The notes beneath the pieces were generated by a model. It did no database searches. It saw only the letters and a list, made by a program, of their open reading frames with translations, and was not told the DNA's origin. A DNA stretch of 64,000 nucleotides from Muricea muricata (lineage: Eukaryota; Cnidaria; Anthozoa; Malacalcyonacea; Plexauridae), in contig OY979717.1 in assembly GCA_963855995.1 (NCBI GenBank), positions 10,784,001 through 10,848,000 on the forward strand, in the 5' to 3' direction. Below, piece after piece: positions 38,915-53,007 of this stretch. Positions within the stretch are counted from its first letter, which is position 1, and each line of letters starts with the position of its first letter. Both the position numbers and the translations under genes were made by a program.

Positions 38915-40608
38915 GGGATACACATTGTCTTTACCACTGGACTATGTTAGTTACCACTTTCTATGTTAGTTACCACTTTGACTGGGTTAAGAATTATTAT
39001 AGATATACACGCTAGATTAAATCAAAGTTATTCGAAGCCATTCGCGAGCTTTTGTTCGCATTTCATCGAATAATATTTAATCATACTCTGTCGAGGAAGA
39101 CCTTGAAGTTGCTTTTGAGTGTAATTACATTTTTAAATTATGTACAAATTTATTTCTAAATAAATCCAATTGAGTCTTTTGCAATATCACAAATAACAAA
39201 AATGGGTAAGGTCACAACTTGAGCATATAGTAGGTTTCTGGTGCTACGAATTTTAAAAGCCTATATTTTTGTGAGTAATAAAACATTTGAAAAATAAATG
39301 TGTGTTGAAATCAGCCTTCTCTTATTCTCGGAGAAGACCATGTAAATTCTGATCAAACATACATTTCCAAATTTAATGACCCAGATATATGACGTTCAAT
39401 ATATATCATTGAACTAAACAGATCACTATTTAAATCTAATGTCGAAGAACAATTTTATTGCTGAGGCACTACAGACACGATAAGTATTAAATAAATGGAA
39501 ATGTTTTTCGCTGATTGCATAAATGACCACGCAAATTATATTTTGATATGATAAAACTTATACAGCACGTTAATAACAGCAGCCTATATATAGATGCATG
39601 TGCGCATGGCAATAGTGTCTACCCGGTCGTAATTCAACCACAATCACTGCAACAGCAGAGCATGAGGTATATATATACAAATCGGTGATACTATATCTTG
39701 ATGGTCTGATTCGAAGATACAGGGTTTTAGCACTTACGGTCTGGGGGCCGCTTCTACCCTCCCCTATGTTTCGAACCAGAGGTGGTGGAGTTATGATACA
39801 GACGGTTGAGGCAGTCAATTCGATGTCGTTGTCGAAAGGCAACCGCATTTGGTGGGCCGTCGAGGCCAATTGTGCGAAGCCACCCGTGCGCGCCATCCGT
39901 GTGCAAACTTTTATTACAATACCCCGGTCCTTTTTACCATCGTTATACATTTCCAAGGCTAATCCTTCGAAGGTAGCAGAATTCCTGACACCTTTTGGAA
40001 CCTTTTAATTTAAATTGATTACGCTGGCGTACAATCTCTTATGACGCTTTTCAATAGCCCTAATGTAAGTGGTAGAGCGTAATTCTTTTCAATTATTTAT
40101 TTGGGGTTTTTTCGCCAAAAAAGATGGCTCCCACCGTTAAGAAAAACTATAGCATTTTGAGCACGGTTTTCTGTTGAATTTTTTTCGATGGTTTTTTAGA
40201 ACTTTTATTTTCTCCATTTACCAAAAATTTTGCCAGTGCGGTTAACAAGGAAATAAAAATTTTTCTTTATCAGACTGTATGATAAAAAGAAGTAATTGTC
40301 AAATTGTGACGAATTTTTTTCTAAAAAAATTTGCAAAATAGACGAAAAGATACTTTGGAAAGGGTTATTAATTCTTACACAAGACGAAAACTATTTAATG
40401 CATGGCAAGGGCAGGAATTGATCCTACCCACTTTTGTAGGGTAATTTGTATTTGACCACTGCATTACGTTGGTTATGAGGCTTCGGCAAGTTGGTTTAAG
40501 TTGTCTATACGTTCTTCTAGCCTATGCTTAATTCTTGAAACTGACGAAATCCAGAACGATTTTTATCAACGGTAGGTATTGCTCCCGGACTCAGTGATTG
40601 ATTCTGAA
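38915..40608 (+). repeat. Satellite unit 20, type A
   Basis: 1694 bp. GGGCCGTCGAGG in the core distinguishes it from its partner unit 23 (GGGCTGTCGAGG). The tail has ATCAACGGTAGG. Confidence 0.95.
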
Positions 40609-42302
40609 GGGATACACATTGTCTTTACCACTGGACTATGTTAGTTACCACTTTCTATGTTAGTTACCACTTTGACTGGGTTAAGAATTATTATAGATAT
40701 ACACGCTAGATTAAATCAAAGTTATTCGAAGCCATTCGCGAGCTTTTGTTCGCATTTCATCGAATAATATTTAATCATACTCTGTCGAGGAAGACCTTGA
40801 AGTTGCTTTTGAGTGTAATTACATTTTTAAATTATGTACAAATTTATTTCTAAATAAATCCAATTGAGTCTTTTGCAATATCACAAATAACAAAAATGGG
40901 TAAGGTCACAACTTGAGCATATAGTAGGTTTCTGGTGCTACGAATTTTAAAAGCCTATATTTTTGTGAGTAATAAAACATTTGAAAAATAAATGTGTGTT
41001 GAAATCAGCCTTCTCTTATTCTCGGAGAAGACCATGTAAATTCTGATCAAACATACATTTCCAAATTTAATGACCCAGATATATGACGTTCAATATATAT
41101 CATTGAACTAAACAGATCACTATTTAAATCTAATGTCGAAGAACAATTTTATTGCTGAGGCACTACAGACACGATAAGTATTAAATAAATGGAAATGTTT
41201 TTCGCTGATTGCATAAATGACCACGCAAATTATAATTTGATATGATAAAACTTATACAGCACGTTAATAACAGCAGCCTATATATAGATGCATGTGCGCA
41301 TGGCAATAGTGTCTACCCGGTCGTAATTCAACCACAATCACTGCAACAGCAGAGCATGAGGTATATATATACAAATCGGTGATACTATATCTTGATGGTC
41401 TGATTCGAAGATACAGGGTTTTAGCACTTACGGTCTGGGGGCCGCTTCTACCCTCCCCTATGTTTCGAACCAGAGGTGGTGGAGTTATGATACAGACGGT
41501 TGAGGCAGTCAATTCGATGTCGTTGTCGAAAGGCAACCGCGTTTGGTGGGCTGTCGAGGCCAATTGTGCGAAGCCACCCGTGCGCGCCATCCGTGTGCAA
41601 ACTTTTATTACAATACCCCGGTCCTTTTTACCATCGTTATACATTTCCAAGGCTAATCCTTCGAAGGTAGCAGAATTCCTGACACCTTTTGGAACCTTTT
41701 AATTTAAATTGATTACGCTGGCGTACAATCTCTTATGACGCTTTTCAATAGCCCTAATGTAAGTGGTAGAGCGTAATTCTTTTCAATTATTTATTTGGGG
41801 TTTTTTCGCCAAAAAAGATGGCTCCCACCGTTAAGAAAAACTATAGCATTTTGAGCACGGTTTTCTGTTGAATTTTTTTCGATGGTTTTTTAGAACTTTT
41901 ATTTTCTCCATTTACCAAAAATTTTGCCAGTGCGGTTAACAAGGAAATAAAAATTTTTCTTTATCAGACTGTATGATAAAAAGAAGTAATTGTCAAATTG
42001 TGACGAATTTTTTTCTAAAAAAATTTGCAAAATAGACGAAAAGATACTTTGGAAAGGGTTATTAATTCTTACACAAGACGAAAACTATTTAATGCATGGC
42101 AAGGGCAGGAATTGATCCTACCCACTTTTGTAGGGTAATTTGTATTTGACCACTGCATTACGTTGGTTATGAGGCTTCGGCAAGTTGGTTTAAGTTGTCT
42201 ATACGTTCTTCTAGCCTATGCTTAATTCTTGAAACTGACGAAATCCAGAACGATTTTTATCAAAGGTAGGTATTGCTCCCGGACTCAGTAATTGATTCTG
42301 AA
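40609..42302 (+). repeat. Satellite unit 21, type A
   Basis: 1694 bp. TTATAATTTGATATG near 41230 and AACCGCGTTTGG in the core are both repeated in unit 24. It ends the first L-A-A block. Confidence 0.95.
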
Positions 42303-42995
42303 GGGATACACATTGTCTTTACCACAGGACTATGTTAGTTACCACTTTTTATGTTAGTTACCACTTTGACTGGGTTAAGAATTATTATAGATATACACGC
42401 TAGATTAAATCAAAGTTATTCGAAGCCATTCGCGAGCTTTTGTTCGCATTTCATCGAATAATATTTAATCATACTCTGTCGAGGAAGACCTTGAAGTTGC
42501 TTTTGAGTGTAATTACATTTTTAAATTATGTACAAATTTATTTCTAAATAAATCCAATTGAGTCTTTTGCAATATCACAAATAACAAAAATGGGTAAGGT
42601 CAAAACTTGAGCACATAGTAGGTTTCTGGTGCTACGAATTTTAAAAGCCTATATTTTTGTGAGTAATAAAACATTTGAAAAATAAATGTGTGTTGAAATC
42701 AGCCTTCTCTTATACTCGGAGAAGACCTTGTAAATTCTGATCAAACATACTTTTCCAAATATAATGACCTAGCTATAGGCGTCCAATATATATATCATTG
42801 AACAAAGCAGATCACTATTTAAATCTAATTTCGAAGAACAACATTACTGCTGGAGCACTACAGAGACGATAAGTATTAAATAAATGGAAATGTGTTTCGC
42901 TGATTGCATAAATGACCACGCAAATTATATTTTGATGTTTATGATAAAACTTACACAGCACGTTAATAACAGCAGCCTATATATAGATGCATGTG

Positions 42996-43177
42996 CGCAT
43001 GGCAATAGTGCCTACCTGGTCGTAATTCAACCACAATCAGTGCAACAGCAAAGCATGACGTATATAAATACAAATCGGTCGTACTATAGTATCACCGATT
43101 TGTATTTATATACGTCATGCTTTGCTGTTGCACTAATTGTGGTTGAATTACGACCAGGTAGGCACTATTGCCATGCG
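42996..43177. repeat. 182-bp palindrome in L4
   Basis: Centred on TACTATAGTA at 43082-43091. Identical to the L3 copy as far as I can read. Confidence 0.9.
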
Positions 43178-43202
43178 TGATCATTTGCTTTTCTTCTTTT
43201 AA

Positions 43203-43462
43203 AATATCTGCCTGTACTTAGGGGAAACAGGCAGATCTCTGGAAACAAGAAAGGCTGAACACATCAGAAACGTTAAGGAACATGATAATGGTTCAAACAT
43301 CGAAAAACGTGCAACGCGAAAATCATTGACACAGGGAATTTCCGTAGTCGCCTAACACTAGAAAGTCTAGAATCATGGCATACAGCTGCCAAACACAGCA
43401 ATGCTGATAACAACTCAAAACCGCTTCCTCGACAATGTGCAATCTTAATAAAGAAAACATAG
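43203..43462 (+). pseudogene. Penelope-like GIY-YIG remnant (L4)
   Basis: Same deletion and frameshift. YLGETGRS codons start at 43215 and the stop is at 43460-43462. Confidence 0.75.
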
Positions 43463-43737
43463 TATCACCTTATCGTATTTCACAGTGCACATGTATACAC
43501 GTCATATCTAGCTTCATTTCACACTTTCACAGTTTACTGCAATCATTATAAATATACCCGTTGAAGGCTACAGACTGGTGGCCGAAAGCTCGTAAACAAA
43601 TAAATATATTTTAGTCAGAGAACGTCTCACCCTTTTCATTTATGTCTAATTGACACATCTACGATTTTTAGTGGTTTATATTGTTTAACCATTTCTTAAA
43701 GCTCATTCAGTTAAAAACGGGTAAAATAGGGCGAGTG

Positions 43738-43967
43738 TAACAGCCAACGCGGTCTGGTGGTAAGGCAAAGTGGCGGTAAATAAACAACGCAGCTGAACGA
43801 TAATTCCCTTGCTCTGAATTCTTTTCATGTTTTAGAATTAATTATAGACTAGAGAAAAGCCCGCTTAAACAATTTAAGTGGCAAGCGCGTGATAGCAAAC
43901 ATATATAGTCTAGTGGCCAATGCAAAATGTCTCAAGTCAACGAGTTTTTGGTCAAACCTAATTGCCC
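43738..43967 (+). repeat. Two SINE-like pieces (L4)
   Basis: Same as L3, with the B-box-like GGTCAAACC starting at 43950. Confidence 0.45.
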
Positions 43968-44008
43968 TTGTCACAAACCCCATAGGTTTTTGTCTGGGCT
44001 AAGAATTA

Positions 44009-44619
44009 CAGTTGAACCCCTATTAAACGGACACCATTGGGACCTCGCCAAGGTGTCCGCTTAAGAGGGGTGTCCGCCTAAAAGGGGTCTCGCAAAATCA
44101 CAACAGGGGGTAATTTTTCTTATGTTATTTATTTACCTATGTTAATAATATATAATATATAAAAGTCTACGAAAATATCTACGTTCAGAAACTTTTGTAG
44201 TTAAAATCAGCGTTCAAAAAGCCTAGGGACGTTTGCGCTCGAGTCTTTCGCGAAAGCTCATAATACAAAATAAAACATAACAAAGCTAAGAATAATCATT
44301 TATAAAGGCCACATTTGACTTCAATCGTGAACGGCGAAACGTAGCGTATTCGATATATGGAGTCCATATCATTAACTGCCCGAGTGTTCACGAAACAATG
44401 AAATACGCTACGTTTCGTTACGTTACTCTCCGCTTAAAAGGGGTTGATTTGTTCATTGGGACCTCCAGTGAGGTGTCCGCTTCCGCTAAATAGGGGTGTC
44501 CGCCAAATAAAGGTTTCCTTACTAGTATTTAATTAAAGAAACGTTTGGGACCTGAATTTAGTGTCCGCTTAAAAGGGGTGTCCGCTTAAAAGGGGTGTCC
44601 GCTATTAGGGGTTCAACTG
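44009..44619. mobile_element. MITE (L4)
   Basis: 611 bp, TA at 44007-44008 and 44620-44621. It keeps the perfect internal hairpin arms that L3 has lost. Confidence 0.88.
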
Positions 44620-46224
44620 TATTATCAATATACACGCTAGATTAAATCAAAGTTATTCGAAGCCATTCGCGAGCTTTTGTTCGCATTTCATCGAATAATA
44701 TTTGCTCATACTCTGTCGAGGAAGATCTTGAAGTTGCTTTTGAGTGTAATTACATTTATATGCACAAATTTATTTCTAAATAAATCCAATTGAGTCTTTT
44801 GCAATATCACAATAACAAAAATGGGTAAGATCACAACTTGAGCATACAGTAGGTTTCTGGTGCTACGAATTTAAAAATCTCATATTTTTGTAAGTAGAAC
44901 ATTTGAAAGATAAATGTGTGTTGAAATCAGCCTTCTCTTATTCTCGGAGAAGACCATGTAAATTCTGATCAAACATACATTTCCAAATTTAATGACCCAG
45001 CTATATGACGTTCAATATATATCATTGAACTAAACAGATCACTATTTAAATCTAATGTCGAAGAACAATTTTATTGCTGAGGCACTACAGACACGATAAG
45101 TATTAAATAAATGGAAATGTTTTTCGCTGATTGCATAAATGACCACGCAAATTATATTTTGATATGATAAAACTTATACAGCACGTTAATAACAGCAGCC
45201 TATATATAGATGCATGTGCGCATGGCAATAGTGTCTACCCGGTCGTAATTCAACCACAATCACTGCAACAGCAGAGCATGAGGTATATATATACAAATCG
45301 GTGATACTATATCTTGATGGTCTGGTTCGAAGATACAGGGTTTTAGCACTTACGGTCTGGGGGCCGCTTCTACCCTCCCCTATATTTCGAACCAGAGGTG
45401 GTGGAGTTGTGATACAGACGGTTGAGGCAGTCAAGTCGATGTCGTTGTCGAAAGGCAACCGCATTTGGTGGGCTGTCGAGGCCAATTGTGCGAAGCCACC
45501 CGTGCGCGCCATCCGTGTGCAAACTTTTATTACAATACCCCGGTCCTTTTTACCATCGTTATACATTTCCAAGGCTAATCCTTCGAAGGTAGCAGAATTC
45601 CTGACACCTTTTGGAACCTTTTAATTTAAATTGATTACGCTGGCGTACAATCTCTTATGACGCTTTTCAATAGCCCTAATGTAAGTGGTAGAGCGTAATT
45701 CTTTTCAATTATTTATTTGGGGTTTTTTCGCCAAAAAAGATGGCTCCCACCGTTAAGAAAAACTATAGCATTTTGAGCACGGTTTTCTGTTGAATTTTTT
45801 TCGATGGTTTTTTAGAACTTTTATTTTCTCCATTTACCAAAAATTTTGCCAGTGCGGTTAACAAGGAAATAAAAATTTTTCTTTATCAGACTGTATGATA
45901 AAAAGAAGTAATTGTCAAATTGTGACGAATTTTTTTCTAAAAAAATTTGCAAAATAGACGAAAAGATACTTTGGAAAGGGTTATTAATTCTTACACAAGA
46001 CGAAAACTATTTAATGCATGGCAAGGGCAGGAATTGATCCTACCCACTTTTGTAGGGTAATTTGTATTTGACCACTGCATTACGTTGGTTATGAGGCTTC
46101 GGCAAGTTGGTTTAAGTTGTCTATACGTTCTTCTAGCCTATGCTTAATTCTTGAAACTGACGAAATCCAGAACGATTTTTATCAAAGGTAGGTATTGCTC
46201 CCGGACTCAGTGATTGATTCTGAA

Positions 46225-47918
46225 GGGATACACATTGTCTTTACCACTGGACTATGTTAGTTACCACTTTCTATGTTAGTTACCACTTTGACTGGGTTAA
46301 GAATTATTATAGATATACACGCTAGATTAAATCAAAGTTATTCGAAGCCATTCGCGAGCTTTTGTTCGCATTTCATCGAATAATATTTAATCATACTCTG
46401 TCGAGGAAGACCTTGAAGTTGCTTTTGAGTGTAATTACATTTTTAAATTATGTACAAATTTATTTCTAAATAAATCCAATTGAGTCTTTTGCAATATCAC
46501 AAATAACAAAAATGGGTAAGGTCACAACTTGAGCATATAGTAGGTTTCTGGTGCTACGAATTTTAAAAGCCTATATTTTTGTGAGTAATAAAACATTTGA
46601 AAAATAAATGTGTGTTGAAATCAGCCTTCTCTTATTCTCGGAGAAGACCATGTAAATTCTGATCAAACATACATTTCCAAATTTAATGACCCAGATATAT
46701 GACGTTCAATATATATCATTGAACTAAACAGATCACTATTTAAATCTAATGTCGAAGAACAATTTTATTGCTGAGGCACTACAGACACGATAAGTATTAA
46801 ATAAATGGAAATGTTTTTCGCTGATTGCATAAATGACCACGCAAATTATATTTTGATATGATAAAACTTATACAGCACGTTAATAACAGCAGCCTATATA
46901 TAGATGCATGTGCGCATGGCAATAGTGTCTACCCGGTCGTAATTCAACCACAATCACTGCAACAGCAGAGCATGAGGTATATATATACAAATCGGTGATA
47001 CTATATCTTGATGGTCTGATTCGAAGATACAGGGTTTTAGCACTTACGGTCTGGGGGCCGCTTCTACCCTCCCCTATGTTTCGAACCAGAGGTGGTGGAG
47101 TTATGATACAGACGGTTGAGGCAGTCAATTCGATGTCGTTGTCGAAAGGCAACCGCATTTGGTGGGCTGTCGAGGCCAATTGTGCGAAGCCACCCGTGCG
47201 CGCCATCCGTGTGCAAACTTTTATTACAATACCCCGGTCCTTTTTACCATCGTTATACATTTCCAAGGCTAATCCTTCGAAGGTAGCAGAATTCCTGACA
47301 CCTTTTGGAACCTTTTAATTTAAATTGATTACGCTGGCGTACAATCTCTTATGACGCTTTTCAATAGCCCTAATGTAAGTGGTAGAGCGTAATTCTTTTC
47401 AATTATTTATTTGGGGTTTTTTCGCCAAAAAAGATGGCTCCCACCGTTAAGAAAAACTATAGCATTTTGAGCACGGTTTTCTGTTGAATTTTTTTCGATG
47501 GTTTTTTAGAACTTTTATTTTCTCCATTTACCAAAAATTTTGCCAGTGCGGTTAACAAGGAAATAAAAATTTTTCTTTATCAGACTGTATGATAAAAAGA
47601 AGTAATTGTCAAATTGTGACGAATTTTTTTCTAAAAAAATTTGCAAAATAGACGAAAAGATACTTTGGAAAGGGTTATTAATTCTTACACAAGACGAAAA
47701 CTATTTAATGCATGGCAAGGGCAGGAATTGATCCTACCCACTTTTGTAGGGTAATTTGTATTTGACCACTGCATTACGTTGGTTATGAGGCTTCGGCAAG
47801 TTGGTTTAAGTTGTCTATACGTTCTTCTAGCCTATGCTTAATTCTTGAAACTGACGAAATCCAGAACGATTTTTATCAACGGTAGGTATTGCTCCCGGAC
47901 TCAGTGATTGATTCTGAA
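46225..47918 (+). repeat. Satellite unit 23, type A
   Basis: 1694 bp, partner of unit 20 in the tandem L-A-A block. The tail has ATCAACGGTAGG. Confidence 0.95.
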
Positions 47919-49612
47919 GGGATACACATTGTCTTTACCACTGGACTATGTTAGTTACCACTTTCTATGTTAGTTACCACTTTGACTGGGTTAAGAATTA
48001 TTATAGATATACACGCTAGATTAAATCAAAGTTATTCGAAGCCATTCGCGAGCTTTTGTTCGCATTTCATCGAATAATATTTAATCATACTCTGTCGAGG
48101 AAGACCTTGAAGTTGCTTTTGAGTGTAATTACATTTTTAAATTATGTACAAATTTATTTCTAAATAAATCCAATTGAGTCTTTTGCAATATCACAAATAA
48201 CAAAAATGGGTAAGGTCACAACTTGAGCATATAGTAGGTTTCTGGTGCTACGAATTTTAAAAGCCTATATTTTTGTGAGTAATAAAACATTTGAAAAATA
48301 AATGTGTGTTGAAATCAGCCTTCTCTTATTCTCGGAGAAGACCATGTAAATTCTGATCAAACATACATTTCCAAATTTAATGACCCAGATATATGACGTT
48401 CAATATATATCATTGAACTAAACAGATCACTATTTAAATCTAATGTCGAAGAACAATTTTATTGCTGAGGCACTACAGACACGATAAGTATTAAATAAAT
48501 GGAAATGTTTTTCGCTGATTGCATAAATGACCACGCAAATTATAATTTGATATGATAAAACTTATACAGCACGTTAATAACAGCAGCCTATATATAGATG
48601 CATGTGCGCATGGCAATAGTGTCTACCCGGTCGTAATTCAACCACAATCACTGCAACAGCAGAGCATGAGGTATATATATACAAATCGGTGATACTATAT
48701 CTTGATGGTCTGATTCGAAGATACAGGGTTTTAGCACTTACGGTCTGGGGGCCGCTTCTACCCTCCCCTATGTTTCGAACCAGAGGTGGTGGAGTTATGA
48801 TACAGACGGTTGAGGCAGTCAATTCGATGTCGTTGTCGAAAGGCAACCGCGTTTGGTGGGCTGTCGAGGCCAATTGTGCGAAGCCACCCGTGCGCGCCAT
48901 CCGTGTGCAAACTTTTATTACAATACCCCGGTCCTTTTTACCATCGTTATACATTTCCAAGGCTAATCCTTCGAAGGTAGCAGAATTCCTGACACCTTTT
49001 GGAACCTTTTAATTTAAATTGATTACGCTGGCGTACAATCTCTTATGACGCTTTTCAATAGCCCTAATGTAAGTGGTAGAGCGTAATTCTTTTCAATTAT
49101 TTATTTGGGGTTTTTTCGCCAAAAAAGATGGCTCCCACCGTTAAGAAAAACTATAGCATTTTGAGCACGGTTTTCTGTTGAATTTTTTTCGATGGTTTTT
49201 TAGAACTTTTATTTTCTCCATTTACCAAAAATTTTGCCAGTGCGGTTAACAAGGAAATAAAAATTTTTCTTTATCAGACTGTATGATAAAAAGAAGTAAT
49301 TGTCAAATTGTGACGAATTTTTTTCTAAAAAAATTTGCAAAATAGACGAAAAGATACTTTGGAAAGGGTTATTAATTCTTACACAAGACGAAAACTATTT
49401 AATGCATGGCAAGGGCAGGAATTGATCCTACCCACTTTTGTAGGGTAATTTGTATTTGACCACTGCATTACGTTGGTTATGAGGCTTCGGCAAGTTGGTT
49501 TAAGTTGTCTATACGTTCTTCTAGCCTATGCTTAATTCTTGAAACTGACGAAATCCAGAACGATTTTTATCAAAGGTAGGTATTGCTCCCGGACTCAGTA
49601 ATTGATTCTGAA
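47919..49612 (+). repeat. Satellite unit 24, type A
   Basis: 1694 bp, partner of unit 21 (TTATAATTTGATATG, AACCGCGTTTGG). Confidence 0.95.
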
Positions 49613-51311
49613 GGGATACACATTGTCTTTACCACAGGACTATGTTAGTTACCACTTTTTATGTTAGTTACCACTTTGACTGGGTTAAGAATTATTATAG
49701 ATATACACGCTAGATTAAATCAAAGTTATTCGAAGCCATTCGCGAGCTTTTGTTCGCATTTCATCGAATAATATTTAATCATACTCTGTCGAGGAAGACC
49801 TTGAAGTTGCTTTTGAGTGTAATTACATTTTTAAATTATGTACAAATTTATTTCTAAATAAATCCAATTGAGTCTTTTGCAATATCACAAATAACAAAAA
49901 TGGGTAAGGTCAAAACTTGAGCACATAGTAGGTTTCTGGTGCTACGAATTTTAAAAGCCTATATTTTTGTGAGTAATAAAACATTTGAAAAATAAATGTG
50001 TGTTGAAATCAGCCTTCTCTTATACTCGGAGAAGACCTTGTAAATTCTGATCAAACATACTTTTCCAAATATAATGACCTAGCTATAGGCGTCCAATATA
50101 TATATCATTGAACAAAGCAGATCACTATTTAAATCTAATTTCGAAGAACAACATTACTGCTGGAGCACTACAGAGACGATAAGTATTAAATAAATGGAAA
50201 TGTGTTTCGCTGATTGCATAAATGACCACGCAAATTATATTTTGATGTTTATGATAAAACTTACACAGCACGTTAATAACAGCAGCCTATATATAGATGC
50301 ATGTGCGCATGGCAATAGTGTCTACCCGGTCGTAATTCAACCACAATCACTGCAACAGCAGAGCATGAGGTATATATATACAAATCGGTGATACTATATC
50401 TTGATGGTCTGGTTCGAAGATACAGGGTTTTAGCACTTACGGTCTGGGGGCCGCTTCTACCCTCCCCTATATTTCGAACCAGAGGTGGTGGAGTTGTGAT
50501 ACAGACGGTTGAGGCAGTCAATTCGATGTCGTTGTCGAAAGGCAACCGCATTTGGTGGGCTGTCGAGGCCAATTGTGCGAAGCCACCCGTGCGCGCTATC
50601 CGTGTGCAAACTTTTATTACAATACCCCAGTCCTTTTTACCATCGTTATACATTTCCAAGGCTAATCCTTCGAAGGTAGCAGAATTCCTGACACCTTTTG
50701 GAACCTTTTAATTTAAATTGATTACGCTTGCGTACAATCTCTTATGACGCTTTTCAATAGCCCTAATGTAAGTGGTAGAGCGTAATTCTTTTCAATTATT
50801 TATTTGGGGTTTTTTCGCCAAAAAAGATGGCTCCCACCGTTAAGAAAAACTATAGCATTTTGAGCACGGTTTTCTGTTGAATTTTTTTCGATGGTTTTTT
50901 AGAACTTTTATTTTCTCCATTTACCAAAAATTTTGCCAGTGCGGTTAACAAGGAAATAAAAATTTTTCTTTATCAGACTGTATGATAAAAAGAAGTAATT
51001 GTCAAATTGTGACGAATTTTTTTCTAAAAAAATTTGCAAAATAGACGAAAAGATACTTTGGAAAGGGTTATTAATTCTTACACAAGACGAAAACTATTTA
51101 ATGCATGGCAAGGGCAGGAATTGATCCTACCCACTTTTGTAGGGTAATTTGTATTTGACCACTGCATTACGTTGGTTATGAGGCTTCGGCAAGTTCGTTT
51201 AAGTTGTCTATACGTTCTTCTAGCCTATGCTTAATTCTTGAAACTGACGAAATCCAGAACGATTTTTATCAAAGGTAGGTATTGCTCCCGGACTCAGTGA
51301 TTGATTCTGAA
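49613..51311 (+). repeat. Satellite unit 25, type B
   Basis: 1699 bp, 21403-bp partner of unit 15. Private GCAAGTTCGTTTAAG near 51194. Confidence 0.95.
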
Positions 51312-53007
51312 GGGATACACATTGTCTTTACCACTGGACTATGTTAGTTACCACTTTCTATGTTAGTTACCACTTTGACTGGGTTAAGAATTATTATAGA
51401 TATACACGCTAGATTAAATCAAAGTTATTCGAAGCCATTCGCGAGCTTTTGTTCGCATTTCATCGAATAATATTTAATCATACTCTGTCGAGGAAGACCT
51501 TGAAGTTGCTTTTGAGTGTAATTACATTTTTAAATTATGTACAAATTTATTTCTAAATAAATCCAATTGAGTCTTTTGCAATATCACAAATAACAAAAAT
51601 GGGTAAGGTCACAACTTGAGCATATAGTAGGTTTCTGGTGCTACGAATTTTAAAAGCCTATATTTTTGTGAGTAATAAAACATTTGAAAAATAAATGTGT
51701 GTTGAAATCAGCCTTCTCTTATTCTCGGAGAAGACCATGTAAATTCTGATCAAACATACATTTCCAAATTTAATGACCCAGATATATGACGTTCAATATA
51801 TATCATTGAACTAAACAGATCACTATTTAAATCTAATGTCGAAGAACAATTTTATTGCTGAGGCACTACAGACACGATAAGTATTAAATAAATGGAAATG
51901 TTTTTCGCTGATTGCATAAATGACCACGCAAATTATATTTTGATATGATAAAACTTATACAGCACGTTAATAACAGCAGCCTATATATAGATGCATGTGC
52001 GCATGGCAATAGTGTCTACCCGGTCGTAATTCAACCACAATCACTGCAACAGCAGAGCATGAGGTATATATATATACAAATCGGTGATACTATATCTTGA
52101 TGGTCTGATTCGAAGATACAGGGTTTTACCACTTACGGTCTGGGGGCCGCTTCTACCCTCGCCTATATTTCGAACCAGAGGTGGTGGAGTTATGATACAG
52201 ACGGTTGAGGCAGTCAATTCGATGTCGTTGTCGAAAGGCAACCGCATTTGGTGGGCTGTCGAGGCCAATTGTGCGAAGCCACCCGTGCGCGCCATCCGTG
52301 TGCAAACTTTTATTACAATACCCCGGTCCTTTTTACCATCGTTATACATTTCCAAGGCTAATCCTTCGAAGGTAGCAGAATTCCTGACACCTTTTGGAAC
52401 CTTTTAATTCAAATTGATTACGCTGGCGTACAATCTCTTATGACGCTTTTCAATAGCCCTAATGTAAGTGGTAGAGCGTAATTCTTTTCAATTATTTATT
52501 TGGGGTTTTTTCGCCAAAAAAGATGGCTCCCACCGTTAAGAAAAACTGTAGCATTTTGAGCACGGTTTTCTGTTGAATTTTTTTCGATGGTTTTTTAGAA
52601 CTTTTATTTTCTCCATTTACCAAAAATTTTGCCAGTGCGGTTAACAAGGAAATAAAAATTTTTCTTTATCAGACTGTATGATAAAAAGAAGTAATTGTCA
52701 AATTGAGACGAATTTTTTTCTAAAAAAATTTGCAAAATAGACGAAAAGATACTTTGGAAAGGGTTATTAATTCTTACACAAGACGAAAACTATTTAATGC
52801 ATGGCAAGGGCAGGAATTGATCCTACCCACTTTTGTAGGGTAATTTGTATTTGACCACTGCATTACGTTGGTTATGAGGCTTCGGCAAGTTGGTTTAAGT
52901 TGTCTATACGTTCTTCTAGCCTATGCTTAATTCTTGAAACTGACGAAATCCAGAACGATTTTTATCAAAGGTAGGTATTGCTCCCGGACTCAGTGATTGA
53001 TTCTGAA
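51312..53007 (+). repeat. Satellite unit 26, type A*
   Basis: 1696 bp, partner of unit 16 (CCCTCGCCTATATTTCG, extra TA). Private GGTTTTACCACTTACGG, TTTTAATTCAAATTG and AAAACTGTAGC. Confidence 0.95.

Larger units (their letters stand above)
42303..46224 (+). repeat. Long composite unit L4
   Basis: 3922 bp. Starts the second 7310-bp L-A-A block. It opens TTTTTATGTTAGTTACC and TTCGAAGCC, where L3 has TTTTTATGTCAGTTACC and TTCCAAGCC. Confidence 0.93.
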
